47,268 nt of DNA from UBA1189 sp045612065 (GTDB lineage Bacteria > Bacteroidota > Bacteroidia > Bacteroidales > Bacteroidaceae). Shown one piece after another: positions 16,853 through 25,338 of the stretch; the stretch's first letter is position 1; each line of letters opens with the position of its first letter. The notes under the pieces were generated by a model. That model saw nothing but the letters and a program-made list of their open reading frames with translations. It did no database searches and was not told the origin of the DNA. The stretch covers positions 1-47,268 of the forward strand of contig JAZKYH010000058.1 of NCBI GenBank assembly GCA_045612065.1. Reading direction: 5' to 3'. The translations under genes were made by a program, and so were the position numbers.

Positions 16853-17726
16853 ACTTCCCAAACACCCGCGACACATAGGGCAATGCGATGTAGAGTGCCG
16901 AGTGCCAGTATTCCCAGGTGTGAGCACCATCGCGCACACGTAGCTGACAGGGAATCTGAGCCCTGCGCATCTCCTGGTAGAAGTCGAGGTTGCAATCGAA
17001 GAGGAAGTCATCGTCGCCACAGTCGACAAACCACTTCACCGTCCTTAGTGCCTGCTTGAGTGCTTCGTCAGCCTCGGCCACATAGTCCACACAACTCAGG
17101 CGATGCGCCGCATCGAATAGCAGCGCTGTCTTATTCCCTTTTTCCACCGCATCCATGTCGGCAGGAGGCAGGTGCATCAGTGCACTCATGGCATAGCATG
17201 CGGCAAACACGTCGGCATGTCGCTGGGCATAGCTTGTGGCACCGCCACCACCCATCGAGAGGCCTGCGACGGCACGGTGCGCCTTGTCCGCCTTGATGCG
17301 GTAGGTGCTCTCTATCATGGGTACGAACTCGCCGAAGAAGAACTCCTCGTAGTGCCATCCCTCCATGTCGAAATATCCGTTCCACTTACCCTCGCGCACG
17401 CTACCGCCAGCGTCGGGTGTCACGATGATCATCTCGCATGCCTCGCCCGATGCCGTGAGCTGATCCATCACATCCTTCACATGTCCGCGCTCATACCAAT
17501 CTTTATTTGTTCCATCCATGCCGTGTAGCAGATACAGCACCGGGTAGGTGCGCTCCGTGTTCTGGTCATATCCCGCGGGCAGATACACCGTGTAGTTCCT
17601 CTCGGCGCCCAGCACCTCGCTCTTCATAGTGTGTTCCTCCACGCGACTCATTTGTCTTCTCCAGTCCTGTGCCTGAGTAGCAAGGCACAATGTCAATGCC
17701 ATAATGGCGAAGAATAGCTTTTTCAT
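16848..17726 (-). CDS. CE1-type secreted esterase
   Basis: 292-residue alpha/beta-hydrolase with a signal peptide (1-19, cut near TQAQ). It belongs to the esterase-D/CE1 group (feruloyl, acetylxylan or S-formylglutathione-type esterases). Motifs: oxyanion region YLLHGMDGTNKDW (about 65-77), nucleophile S157 in AGLSMGGGGA, acid in WFVDCGDDDFL (238-240) and H269 in RDGAHTWEYW. Export and the nearby GH30 gene suggest deacylation of plant cell-wall glycans, but the substrate is inferred. It is transcribed convergently with rseP, and its stop lies inside the heptad array. Confidence 0.85.
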   Translation of the reverse strand: MKKLFFAIMALTLCLATQAQDWRRQMSRVEEHTMKSEVLGAERNYTVYLPAGYDQNTERTYPVLYLLHGMDGTNKDWYERGHVKDVMDQLTASGEACEMIIVTPDAGGSVREGKWNGYFDMEGWHYEEFFFGEFVPMIESTYRIKADKAHRAVAGLSMGGGGATSYAQRHADVFAACYAMSALMHLPPADMDAVEKGNKTALLFDAAHRLSCVDYVAEADEALKQALRTVKWFVDCGDDDFLFDCNLDFYQEMRRAQIPCQLRVRDGAHTWEYWHSALYIALPYVSRVFGKL

Positions 17727-17738
17727 GATATGTTACTT

Positions 17739-17882
17739 GATTTATGATTTTTGATTTATGAATTCTTTTCTTACATCACGGAACTAAAAGTTTTCGTTTT
17801 CGTATAAGGGCGACAAGTCGCACTCCTCTGGGGAGATAAACCTCCCCTCCGTCGCAACCGACGCTTTCATACCGCGTCGGCG
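17739..17882. repeat. Repeat and hairpin cluster upstream of the esterase gene
   Basis: Four heptads (GATTTAT, GATTTTT, GATTTAT, GAATTCT; 17739-17766) lie just upstream of the esterase start. Three short hairpins follow: GCGAC-AA-GTCGC (17810-17821), GGGGAG...CTCCCC (17830-17847) and CCGACGC...GCGTCGG (17858-17880). No gene is seen here; the hairpins may terminate the Nudix transcript. Confidence 0.55.
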
Positions 17883-17889
17883 TTAAACG

Positions 17890-18273
17890 TTAATCGTTAA
17901 TTAAAACTTCCACCACCTCCACATCCGCCGGGAGCCACCTTACGGAGTGCAGTTCTTCGGGGGTGAGCCAACGTGCTTCGAGGTGTTCGGTGAGGTGTGG
18001 CGTACCCTCGGTGATATGACATAGGTAGCAATGCATGGTGAGGTGAAAGGTGGGATAATCATACTCCGTGGTGCAAAGCAATCGCCCTACCCCAATCTCC
18101 ATGCAGAGCTCCTCACGTATCTCGCGCACCAGAGCCTCGTGATGACTCTCCTCGGGTTCTATCTTACCTCCGGGGAACTCCCAATAGCCCTTCCAGTCAC
18201 CATAGCCACGCTGCGTGGCAAGGTATCGGCCTTCGTAGTATATTACGGCTGCAACAACTTCAATTACTTTCAC
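17890..18273 (-). CDS. Nudix (MutT-like) hydrolase, copy 1
   Basis: MutT-like pyrophosphohydrolase that cleaves nucleoside diphosphate-linked substrates such as oxidised dNTPs. The Nudix box is GGKIEPEESHHEALVREI followed by REELCMEIG (G-x5-E-x7-REUxEExGU complete). The C-terminal part HLTEHLEARWLTPEELHSVRW is typical of MutT. I choose the GTG at 18273 (127 residues): it gives exactly the length and N-terminus (VKVIEVVAA) of the paralogue at 22065-22448 (MKTIEVVAA). The upstream ATG at 18291 would add six residues encoded by a TTTTCG-type repeat. The two copies share most residues. It lies between the esterase and GH30, all on the minus strand. Confidence 0.88.
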   Translation of the reverse strand: MKVIEVVAAVIYYEGRYLATQRGYGDWKGYWEFPGGKIEPEESHHEALVREIREELCMEIGVGRLLCTTEYDYPTFHLTMHCYLCHITEGTPHLTEHLEARWLTPEELHSVRWLPADVEVVEVLIND

Positions 18274-18420
18274 ATTAGTCGTTTTCGTCATCGTTTTCGT
18301 TATCGTTACAGCTTAGCTGTTTGCAGCAACAACTTCGATACGTTTCATAGCTTAGTCTTCGTTTTCGTCTTCGTCTTCGTTAAACGTTAATCGTTCATCG
18401 TCGGCGTCATCGTTTTTCGT
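18274..18420. repeat. Period-6 CGTTTT/CGTCTT repeats
   Basis: The gap between GH30 and the Nudix gene consists mostly of degenerate 6-nt units such as TTTTCG TCATCG TTTTCG TTATCG, then GTCTTC GTTTTC GTCTTC GTCTTC, and an AACGTTAATCGTTCATCG run. The sequence abuts the Nudix start codon. No gene or promoter box is recognised here. Confidence 0.6.
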
Positions 18421-18422
18421 TA

Positions 18423-19988
18423 TTACTTAACAACCACCGTCACCACCGAGCGTGCGGGTATGACCAGATTCTTCAGTTGCTGATAGCCCGCATACTCCAG
18501 GTCTTTATCTATCGACGTCACATACACCTCTCCCCTCTTGGCCAGTCCACACTTCAGCTCCATGGGCTTCTCCTCGTCGGTGTAGTTGATGATCACCGTC
18601 ACCACCTCCCAGCCATCGGTATAGGATGATACCATGAGCGATGTGGCCGCCTCCAGGTTGCTCACCTCGGCCTCTTGGGGTTTCACCTCGATGCGTCTCA
18701 TGCCTGGCCGCACGAAGAAGCTATAGTTTGCCGTCGTGTAAAACATCTTTGTGGGTGCTATGATGCCATCATACTTCACCGTCTCGCCCGTCGAGCCCTC
18801 CATGGGCAGCAGGCGTATGGGCACATCCTCGCCTAGCGACACCGCCGTCCACCACTGCCATGCCGAGGCGTTGGCCACCGCCAGGTCATTATGTATGATG
18901 CGTGCCACGTAGAGTCCCAGGTTGATGCTCTTCAGTGGCGAGGGCTCCATGGTGATCTCCTCGTTCTTCTCCAGGATGCAATACTCCGAGGCCCAGAACT
19001 TCGTGTCACGTCCATTCCCCTCAAGTTCCTCCTTCAGTTTGGAGCGCATGTCCACCAGCAGTTGGGGCGGATAGGCCGTCCAGTAGTCGTGAGCCGCCAC
19101 GCAGTTGTACAGGTGCTCAAATCCCAACACACTGTATCTCCCCTCCTTGTAGAACATCGAGTGTATGATGTCGTCGGGCATACGCTCATCGGCATACACG
19201 TCGAAGAGGCACTTCAGTTCGCCCATCTCGGGCACGATGATCTTCGCATCCACCTGTTGCTCCTCGATGGCCTTGTCCAGCTCCTCCACCATGCGGTAGA
19301 TGTCGGCCCTCGTGGCGAAGCTACCCTCCTGGAAGAAGTTGGTGTGCCACTCCACGTTAGGCTCGTTGATAGGGCTGATATAGTTCACCCCATAGCCTTC
19401 GTTGCGGAAGTGCGCAGCACATGTCACGAGGAACCGGGCAAAGTCGTCAAACTTATCCTCCCTCAGGTTGATATGCGTGCCATCTGCCGCCACCGTGGCG
19501 CCACTCCTTGTCATGAAGTAGGGAGCCGAGTTGGCGAAGAACAGGAAGTTGTTCATCCCCCTCTCCCTGGCCGCCTGCATGAACCATCGTTGTCCCGCCT
19601 GCTTGGTGAAGTCATATGTGCCATCCGGTGCGAGGAAGCACTCCGTGCGGTTCCAGCTGTTATTCACCTCCTTGGCCTCCCGGTTCTCGTAGCTTCCTGC
19701 TCCGATGTTGACGCGCCATGTCGTCAGCGCCATGCCTATGGGGTTGCCCTTCTCGTCAAACTCCCGTTTGAAGAGCAGGTCGGCAATCTGTTCCCTCTTC
19801 TCCTCGGGCCAATACTTCCCGATGAAGTCACATCGCCACGCATCCGAGGCACCAAAGTTATCGATTACCTGATGCTTCACCTTCTTGTCGATGACATACA
19901 CCACCTTGTCATCCTGCGCAGCTACAGGACCCGCCATTGCCACCCACATCAGCGATGCCATGGCCACTTGTATCATTCTTTTTATCAT
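18423..19988 (-). CDS. GH30 glycoside hydrolase, exported
   Basis: 521 residues with a signal peptide (1-24, AMAGPVAAQ). The TIM barrel of clan GH-A begins IDNFGASDAWRCDFIGKYW (about 42-60). The general acid/base is E209 in SPINEPNVEW and the nucleophile E335 in FWASEYCIL, both in the expected places for GH30. A beta-sandwich tail follows (about 430-521, ending IPARSVVTVVVK). GH30 members act on beta-1,6-galactan, beta-glucans, xylan or glucosylceramide. The sequence reminds me of those annotated endo-beta-1,6-galactanase, but I cannot fix the substrate. It is next to a CE1 esterase on the same strand; no SusC/SusD pair is present. Confidence 0.85.
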   Translation of the reverse strand: MIKRMIQVAMASLMWVAMAGPVAAQDDKVVYVIDKKVKHQVIDNFGASDAWRCDFIGKYWPEEKREQIADLLFKREFDEKGNPIGMALTTWRVNIGAGSYENREAKEVNNSWNRTECFLAPDGTYDFTKQAGQRWFMQAARERGMNNFLFFANSAPYFMTRSGATVAADGTHINLREDKFDDFARFLVTCAAHFRNEGYGVNYISPINEPNVEWHTNFFQEGSFATRADIYRMVEELDKAIEEQQVDAKIIVPEMGELKCLFDVYADERMPDDIIHSMFYKEGRYSVLGFEHLYNCVAAHDYWTAYPPQLLVDMRSKLKEELEGNGRDTKFWASEYCILEKNEEITMEPSPLKSINLGLYVARIIHNDLAVANASAWQWWTAVSLGEDVPIRLLPMEGSTGETVKYDGIIAPTKMFYTTANYSFFVRPGMRRIEVKPQEAEVSNLEAATSLMVSSYTDGWEVVTVIINYTDEEKPMELKCGLAKRGEVYVTSIDKDLEYAGYQQLKNLVIPARSVVTVVVK

Positions 19989-20205
19989 AAGTGTATTCTA
20001 ATTAAGACTTGCGTGCAAGTTTTGTAATCGTAAGCGTAATCACTTGAGATACGTTATCTATCATTTGCTTCAAAAACTCGACGAACTGTCTTTTCGCCTT
20101 TGTACCAGCCTTGTTTGCGGTTAAAAGGTCTTATTGTTGACAATATAAGTTTCGATAATTCTATTTTTATCTTTGTACAGTAGAAATTCGATAAGCTTGT
20201 GTTGA
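19989..20205. other. Intergenic gap without gene
   Basis: 217 nt between the 3' end of the CoiA-like gene and the 5' end of the GH30 gene (both minus strand). It contains a TATCTTTG match on the plus strand (20168-20175), but no plus-strand gene follows. It contains no good GH30 promoter that I can identify. Confidence 0.5.
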
Positions 20206-21900
20206 TCAAGAGGAAAATATATCGTCTATTTCCACCATTTCTACATCTTTATATTCCTCCTTTAATAAATCAACCTTTTCACTATCTAGTCTAAACCATT
20301 GACAATCTATCGGCGGCTTAGATTCTTGTAATGGATATTTGGGAGTACCTTTTGTCTTATAACGAATACATATAAGATCATCATACATTGTACGCTTTAA
20401 AAAGGAACAAAGTTTGCAATAACAACCTTTTATCCCCTTTTGATGGCAATGCAATAAACCTAATGTCCTTGCGTCATCAAATGGCAAATCGAATCCATCT
20501 ACATTTGCAAAAAACAGCATCTTAATAGCAGAATCACGCTGTTTTAATTCGCCCCTACAGGAAATGTCCGTTACATAGGACTTACCGCTTGAGTATAAAA
20601 TAAACGTCGGGATCACCTGCACTGCATCGTCTCCATCAAAGTATGTTTTATGATTAAAATTATGAAATTTGCATCTACTGTAATTTTCGAGATTATTATG
20701 TTTTAATTTATATAAATCTTCCTCGTTAGCTATTTCAACTTCAATCCATCTGAAAGGAATAGATGTTGATGCATCATCGTCTTCAGATTTTATTATAATT
20801 CCTATAGCGTCATTGTCATTTCCTCGAATGGAGAGGAATAAATGTACCTTGATATTAGAATTTGGAAGTACTTTATTGATTTCACAACCATCATATCCCC
20901 AATGTTTTATATTGAAAACTTGAGGTTTACTGGTATAGCACTCAATCTCCGAATATAATTTACATTTCATATGATGACAACAGATGTGAGTCTGATAGAC
21001 AGAGATATTGAACTCTTCGGAAGACTTGAAATTACCATGCAAGATTGCCTTTGCCGTTTCAACAAGATAATACTTATCAGCACATTTGCCAATATTATCT
21101 ATATGTTTGAAGCAATATTCTCCGTTGGATGTTACATCAATAAACACCTCCTTCTTGCACGCAGGACAAAAATACAGATGTTCATTCATGTCTATTTCGC
21201 TAAGATTATCTAATTGAACTATCTTGTCATCATCAGAAATGGCAAAAGTTCGTACAATACGATGCTTGTCATAGACGCACTCCTCACCATCTTGTCCCTC
21301 TTTGTTATTCGTAGCTACTTTTTTTGAGAACGAATATTTATGTTCACTATTAAAAATCCAAATACGCTTATCCTCTATGTTTACTAGTAAATCCTTTACT
21401 TTTTCAGGAACTAACTCACATCCATTTAAATCGATTTCAATGCAATCAATTTGTTTTGATATAATCTTTCCCTTTTTCTTCTTGTCTACCGCGTGAGTCC
21501 GTTTGAATTCTATCCATATTATTTTGTCTCCATAATAACCAATGCAATCTGGACGCAAAGATGTACTATCATCATAGACTTCTATATTTACCTCATCCAA
21601 ATGCAATAATTCTGATTCGCGAACATCTTCTATTGCTGGTAGACGAACACATTTGGCTTCTTTCAATATATTCTTTGCCATTATGTGAAGTGCAGATTCA
21701 AATCCACCAGCACAGTCTGCACCACTCAAATGTGCAAAATGATGAATCTTTTGTTCTCCTCCATTTTTTGCACACAATTCACTTTTACAATAAGGGCATA
21801 TGCAACCACACCCGTTACCATTAGGTACAGAATCGACATGAACAAGTTCCCCTTTTCTGTTCAGTGCATAGGTTAATAACGCAGAATTTTGAGGTTTCAT
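20206..21900 (-). CDS. CoiA-like nuclease with Cys clusters
   Basis: 564-residue cytosolic protein. The N-terminus has a CoiA-type zinc-binding part: CGCICPYCKSELC (31-43) and KIHHFAH (51-57). A PD-(D/E)XK nuclease core follows, with D118 in LRPDCIGYYG and E131-x-K133 in IIWIEFKRTH. A second Cys pair is near 245 (LYFCPACKKEVFID, then YCFKH), and a third Cys-rich part near 485-520 (LLHCHQKGIKGCYCKLC, LICIRYK). CoiA proteins are tied to competence and DNA processing, but relatives also occur in mobile or defence islands. Codon use is AT-rich compared with the GH30 gene next to it, which suggests transfer. It stands alone, with its own promoter about 100 nt upstream. No function is demonstrated. 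Confidence 0.7.
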   Translation of the reverse strand: MKPQNSALLTYALNRKGELVHVDSVPNGNGCGCICPYCKSELCAKNGGEQKIHHFAHLSGADCAGGFESALHIMAKNILKEAKCVRLPAIEDVRESELLHLDEVNIEVYDDSTSLRPDCIGYYGDKIIWIEFKRTHAVDKKKKGKIISKQIDCIEIDLNGCELVPEKVKDLLVNIEDKRIWIFNSEHKYSFSKKVATNNKEGQDGEECVYDKHRIVRTFAISDDDKIVQLDNLSEIDMNEHLYFCPACKKEVFIDVTSNGEYCFKHIDNIGKCADKYYLVETAKAILHGNFKSSEEFNISVYQTHICCHHMKCKLYSEIECYTSKPQVFNIKHWGYDGCEINKVLPNSNIKVHLFLSIRGNDNDAIGIIIKSEDDDASTSIPFRWIEVEIANEEDLYKLKHNNLENYSRCKFHNFNHKTYFDGDDAVQVIPTFILYSSGKSYVTDISCRGELKQRDSAIKMLFFANVDGFDLPFDDARTLGLLHCHQKGIKGCYCKLCSFLKRTMYDDLICIRYKTKGTPKYPLQESKPPIDCQWFRLDSEKVDLLKEEYKDVEMVEIDDIFSS

Positions 21901-22003
21901 GTTTAATTTTTCTGTTTACTTGGTTTATTGAATCACTTCTGGGAATTTACATGGAAGACAGATTATCCTGCAGCCTCAACTACATTGAAAAGAGTTTCCT
22001 CCA

Positions 22004-22011
22004 CAAATGTA
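22004..22011 (-). promoter_or_regulatory. -7 box for CoiA-like gene
   Basis: A perfect TACATTTG on the minus strand (22011-22004), 103 nt before the ATG at 21900. No clear TTTG at the -33 position. Confidence 0.45.
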
Positions 22012-22064
22012 CGAAACATAATTGAAAAAAATAGATTTCTGAAGATATTGTTATTTCGAATCGC

Positions 22065-22448
22065 CTATCGTTGCAGCAACGCCTGCGTTACCTCCACATC
22101 CGCCGGTAGCCACTGCACGGAGTGCAGCTCTTCGGGGCTGAGCCACCGGGCGGCCAGGTGCTCGGTGAGCTGGGGCGTGCCCTCCACGATGCGGCACAGG
22201 TAGCAGTGCATGGTGAGGTGAAAGGTGGGATAGTCATGCTCCGTGGTGCAGAGCCACCGCTCGGGCACGACCTCCATGCGCAGCTCCTCGCGTATCTCGC
22301 GGATGAGCGCCTCCTCACGCGCTTCGCCTGGCTCTATTTTTCCGCCTGGAAACTCCCAGAAGCCCTTCCATTCCCCATACCCACGCTGCGTGGCAAGGTA
22401 TTTCCCTTCGTGCTCTATAATAGCTGCAACTACTTCGATGGTTTTCAT
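22065..22448 (-). CDS. Nudix (MutT-like) hydrolase, copy 2
   Basis: 127-residue paralogue of the Nudix gene at 17890-18273. The box is GGKIEPGEAREEALIREI then REELRMEVV; the usual Gly after REUxEE-x is replaced by V in MEVVPE, a minor deviation at the end of the box. The rest (ATQRGYGEWKGFWEFPGG, HLTMHCYLC, TEHLAARWLSPEELHSVQW) matches copy 1 nearly word for word. It starts 5 nt after the DUF2075 helicase gene stop, so it is the last gene of that operon. It may therefore clean or deplete nucleotides in the same process; that is inference. Its G/C content is well above that of the genes beside it. Confidence 0.88.
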   Translation of the reverse strand: MKTIEVVAAIIEHEGKYLATQRGYGEWKGFWEFPGGKIEPGEAREEALIREIREELRMEVVPERWLCTTEHDYPTFHLTMHCYLCRIVEGTPQLTEHLAARWLSPEELHSVQWLPADVEVTQALLQR

Positions 22449-22453
22449 GAGGG

Positions 22454-24553
22454 TTAAATCTCTGCGATGCCGATACTCTTCAGGTAGTTATATGTGCTAT
22501 CGTAGAATTCGGGCTGTCTTGTGTGATCTTCCTTATTACCTTCGGGTACACAGATAATCATTCCTTGGCGTGCTCGTGTAAGTAGAACACGATAGGCATT
22601 TAACTGGTATGCCTGTGACTCGGTTTTTCTAATCTTCTGCCATCTGCTTCCCTTAAAGGCGTTGTGATCCCATCCATCACCTGTGTATCTAAAATCCCCA
22701 TCCCATACAAGACAGGTCCAGTCGAGCTCTAAGCCTTGAATATCAAATTCGGTGGCAGCGTCTTCTAAAAAGAGTGAAGAACGTACATCCATCTTATCGG
22801 CCAAGAACCAACTCTCGACATCGGGCTGCAAACGTACGTCTATGGCAAGCGGCTTAAGTCGGTAAGCTTGAGATGATACTACTAATCCGTATCTTTCTGA
22901 GCCTCGCGCCTTTTCAATAAGCCACTTCTTAGCTTTTTCTACATCTCTTGTTAGAACTAATGGGTATCGTTCTTTTATCTCTTGATAGAGTTCTTTTGCT
23001 TGCTCTGCATCTCTATCGAGGAGATAATGGACGAATTTTGAAAGATTTTCTGCTCGAAATGAACGCATGGAAACTGACAGATGCAGTTGCTCTACTTGTT
23101 TTGCATTGGGGTTGGCACAGATGAGCTCGTCCACTTTCCCTTCAGCATATTCCTTGTCTGTCAGATACTTTGATAGGTACATCTTCCAGTGAGGGAATGT
23201 CTCATTTACCGAACGTATCCATTCGGCAATGCCTGCTTCTCCACTATTAATCTCTTGTCCGCCACCTACAAGGCAAACGATAACAGCCCAGTCTTTGCGC
23301 AAATCCATAGACCAGATGAGAAATTCTGCCTCTGACATGGGGAAGTTGGGCACTTTCTTCATGCCTCCTCTACTACCTCCTCTAGCAAGCCATGATGCTA
23401 AGTGCTCTAAGTCCCACGAACGCTGAGCCTCGTCAAAGATTGCCACATGCTCCACCTCTCCATGGCCAGCTGTTTCGTTTGCTTTGGATTTAGTAGGGTC
23501 GATTTCGAGCACACCATTTTCAATGGGCAACTTTACCTTAGCAAGCATGTTGCCACGATATCTATGTATGATTTGAATGAATCGTTCTACTTCGCGCTTT
23601 GCATCGGTGATATTACATCGATGTCCTTTTTCTCTTTCTATTCGCTGCTTGTCTTTGGCCAACGCTGCAGTAAGTACCTTAACTAATGGGCCATTACCAG
23701 AAAGGTACACAGCAAGGTTTCGTTCATCTTCTGGCGCATTTTCTTCTTTGATGGATTGCTGTATAGCAACATTTAATCCTACAAGAGTCTTACCAGCACC
23801 TGGTACACCAGTCACGAAACAAATGCTTTTCTCTTTATTTTTTTTGCTGCGCTCTATTACATCAAGAATAAACTGCGTAGTGCTTTCAAGTGCTTCACCT
23901 GCAGCTTCGTGCCTCGTAATATCTTCTACCGAATGGTTTTGATAGAGAGCGTTTGCTGCCTCTATGATGGTGGGCGTAGGTGAGTATCTACTAATGGCCC
24001 AATCTTTCATATCATCTTCTTTTGCGGGGATGGCAGCCTCTCGCTCTATCACCTTAGCGATGATTTGTTGTAATTGTTCGATGTTTGATAGAATAGGATT
24101 GTATATGCAATCATTATACACCGAAAATGCTAATTGGGTAGTATATGCTTTGGCTTCAGTAGCTACGAGGATGGGCACAATGGTGCGATGATGACTATCG
24201 AGGTGGAAGTTCTTCAAGTCTAATGCATAGTCCATTACCTGCTCCATATCTGATTGCAAATAATGTTGCTCACCCACCTTAAACTCTAGTATGAAAACGA
24301 TATTTCTTAGCAGTAGAACCGCATCTATTCTTTTTCCCAAACGAGGTATTGAATACTCGAAGATAATCTCAGCATACTCATCTTTCCAGGGATGTAAAAG
24401 TTCCTGTAAAACGGTTATTTCTTCAGCCCATGCATACTTTTGCGTGGCGGCGGTGTCACCCTCGTCATGCAGAGATAATTTGCCAAATATTGTTTCAAGT
24501 GAATCTTGAACAAACTCATTTATCGTGGATTTGTAGAAATATCTATTGATCAT
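22454..24553 (-). CDS. PD-(D/E)XK nuclease fused to DUF2075 helicase
   Basis: 699-residue cytosolic two-part protein. The N-terminus (about 60-135) is a PD-(D/E)XK nuclease: D77 in GKRIDAVLLL and E90-x-K92 in FILEFKVG. The helicase core of the DUF2075/Schlafen-3-like type follows: Walker A GVPGAGKT (249-256), Walker B AIFDEAQRSW (371-380), VVSSQAYRLKP, and the UvrD-like motif VI YRVLLTRARQGMIICVPEGN near 660-680. Such proteins occur in phage-defence islands and DNA-repair settings. It is flanked by a 79-residue gene (31 nt upstream) and a Nudix gene (5 nt downstream) on the same strand. Confidence 0.85.
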   Translation of the reverse strand: MINRYFYKSTINEFVQDSLETIFGKLSLHDEGDTAATQKYAWAEEITVLQELLHPWKDEYAEIIFEYSIPRLGKRIDAVLLLRNIVFILEFKVGEQHYLQSDMEQVMDYALDLKNFHLDSHHRTIVPILVATEAKAYTTQLAFSVYNDCIYNPILSNIEQLQQIIAKVIEREAAIPAKEDDMKDWAISRYSPTPTIIEAANALYQNHSVEDITRHEAAGEALESTTQFILDVIERSKKNKEKSICFVTGVPGAGKTLVGLNVAIQQSIKEENAPEDERNLAVYLSGNGPLVKVLTAALAKDKQRIEREKGHRCNITDAKREVERFIQIIHRYRGNMLAKVKLPIENGVLEIDPTKSKANETAGHGEVEHVAIFDEAQRSWDLEHLASWLARGGSRGGMKKVPNFPMSEAEFLIWSMDLRKDWAVIVCLVGGGQEINSGEAGIAEWIRSVNETFPHWKMYLSKYLTDKEYAEGKVDELICANPNAKQVEQLHLSVSMRSFRAENLSKFVHYLLDRDAEQAKELYQEIKERYPLVLTRDVEKAKKWLIEKARGSERYGLVVSSQAYRLKPLAIDVRLQPDVESWFLADKMDVRSSLFLEDAATEFDIQGLELDWTCLVWDGDFRYTGDGWDHNAFKGSRWQKIRKTESQAYQLNAYRVLLTRARQGMIICVPEGNKEDHTRQPEFYDSTYNYLKSIGIAEI

Positions 24554-24584
24554 GGATAATGGTTGTGTATATCTGCCTGTTTCA

Positions 24585-24824
24585 TTAGAAATACTTTCGT
24601 AAACTATCTTGTGCCTGCTGAATATCTTTCATCAGCTCTAATGCTTTCTTTTTGTATGGCTCAGCAAAGGGCGTACCTATGTTGTGCAAATAGTGTGAGA
24701 TGATGGCCATCTGCTCACTAAAGGGCATTTCTCTGCCATCCTCATATTTGGCATGAGGACCACAGAACTTGATTTTGTGTATCGAGTTCAAAGGTATACT
24801 TAGTAGTTCTTCTGCGTGTGTCAT
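24585..24824 (-). CDS. 79-residue protein of the DUF2075 operon
   Basis: Small soluble protein beginning MTHAEELLSIPLNSIHKIKF and ending in a helix (EPYKKKALELMKDIQQAQDSLRKYF). No transmembrane segment, no known motif. It is 31 nt upstream of the nuclease-helicase gene and 76 nt downstream of a frameshifted small gene, all on one strand. It could be an accessory or regulatory subunit of the nuclease-helicase. Not recognised. Confidence 0.7.
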   Translation of the reverse strand: MTHAEELLSIPLNSIHKIKFCGPHAKYEDGREMPFSEQMAIISHYLHNIGTPFAEPYKKKALELMKDIQQAQDSLRKYF

Positions 24825-24900
24825 ATTGTAGATGCAAATATAATGATTCTACATTGAAAGATAAAGCATTTCTCGTTTATTCTTTTACATCATACATAAC

Positions 24901-25136
24901 TCACATCGCTTCTATGATTAACCGAGAATCTAATCTAAACAGTGCTTCCTTCACCGCTTGTTTTTCGGTGCCATATTCCGATTCTATCATCTTAAGGTCA
25001 CTCTCGCAAACCTCCTCGTCGTCAATATATCGAGCAAGGTATCGCTTAATAGCACATCATCGCGTTGGTGATAGTAGGGAAGATATTCCATAATGGTATC
25101 CCAATATGCGTATCTATTTGAGGTTGTATTAGACAT
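24901..25136 (-). pseudogene. Frameshifted small gene heading the operon
   Basis: From the ATG at 25136 the frame reads MSNTTSNRYAYWDTIMEYLP then YYHQRDDVLLS, and stops early at 24987. Near 25040 the coding pattern continues in another frame as RYLARYIDDEEVCESDLKM then IESEYGTEKQAVKEALFRLD and SRLIIEAM, stopping at 24901. The span of 236 nt is one short of 79 codons. Joined, they give a ~78-residue acidic helical protein. A promoter lies just upstream. It may be a decayed gene, a programmed shift or a sequencing error. I do not recognise the family. Confidence 0.6.
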
Positions 25137-25157
25137 CGTTTATTTGTTTTATCTGTG

Positions 25158-25189
25158 CAAATGTAAGAAACAATTCTGCATCTTACAAC
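25158..25189 (-). promoter_or_regulatory. Promoter of the DUF2075-Nudix operon
   Basis: On the minus strand GTTG (25189-25186), a 20-nt spacer and a perfect TACATTTG (25165-25158) lie 21 nt before the ATG at 25136. Confidence 0.65.
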
Positions 25190-25236
25190 ATACTAAAGTT
25201 AGCATGTCGCAAAATATTACAACTAAATTTTCAACT

Positions 25237-25253
25237 GGTGACAATCTGTCACC
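25237..25253. promoter_or_regulatory. Perfect short palindrome, possible operator
   Basis: GGTGACA-ATC-TGTCACC is a 7-bp perfect inverted repeat. It lies between the divergent DUF2075 operon and the 135-residue gene, upstream of a weak -7 box (TACTTTCG, 25277-25284). It could be a regulator site. Confidence 0.4.
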
Positions 25254-25338
25254 GTTTCATCGAGTAGGGGAAAATATACTTTCGTCAAACTTTTTTAAGA
25301 AATCGGTGTTGTAGTGATACACCATACAAGAACAGACT

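Noticed and set aside
18891..20027. 378-codon open frame opposite the GH30 gene
   Set aside because: It is the complement of a gene with complete GH30 catalytic motifs; His/Leu/Val-rich product typical of antisense frames in GC-rich genes.
20168..20175. Perfect TATCTTTG on the plus strand
   Set aside because: No plus-strand gene follows; it would only drive antisense RNA to the CoiA-like gene, for which there is no other evidence.
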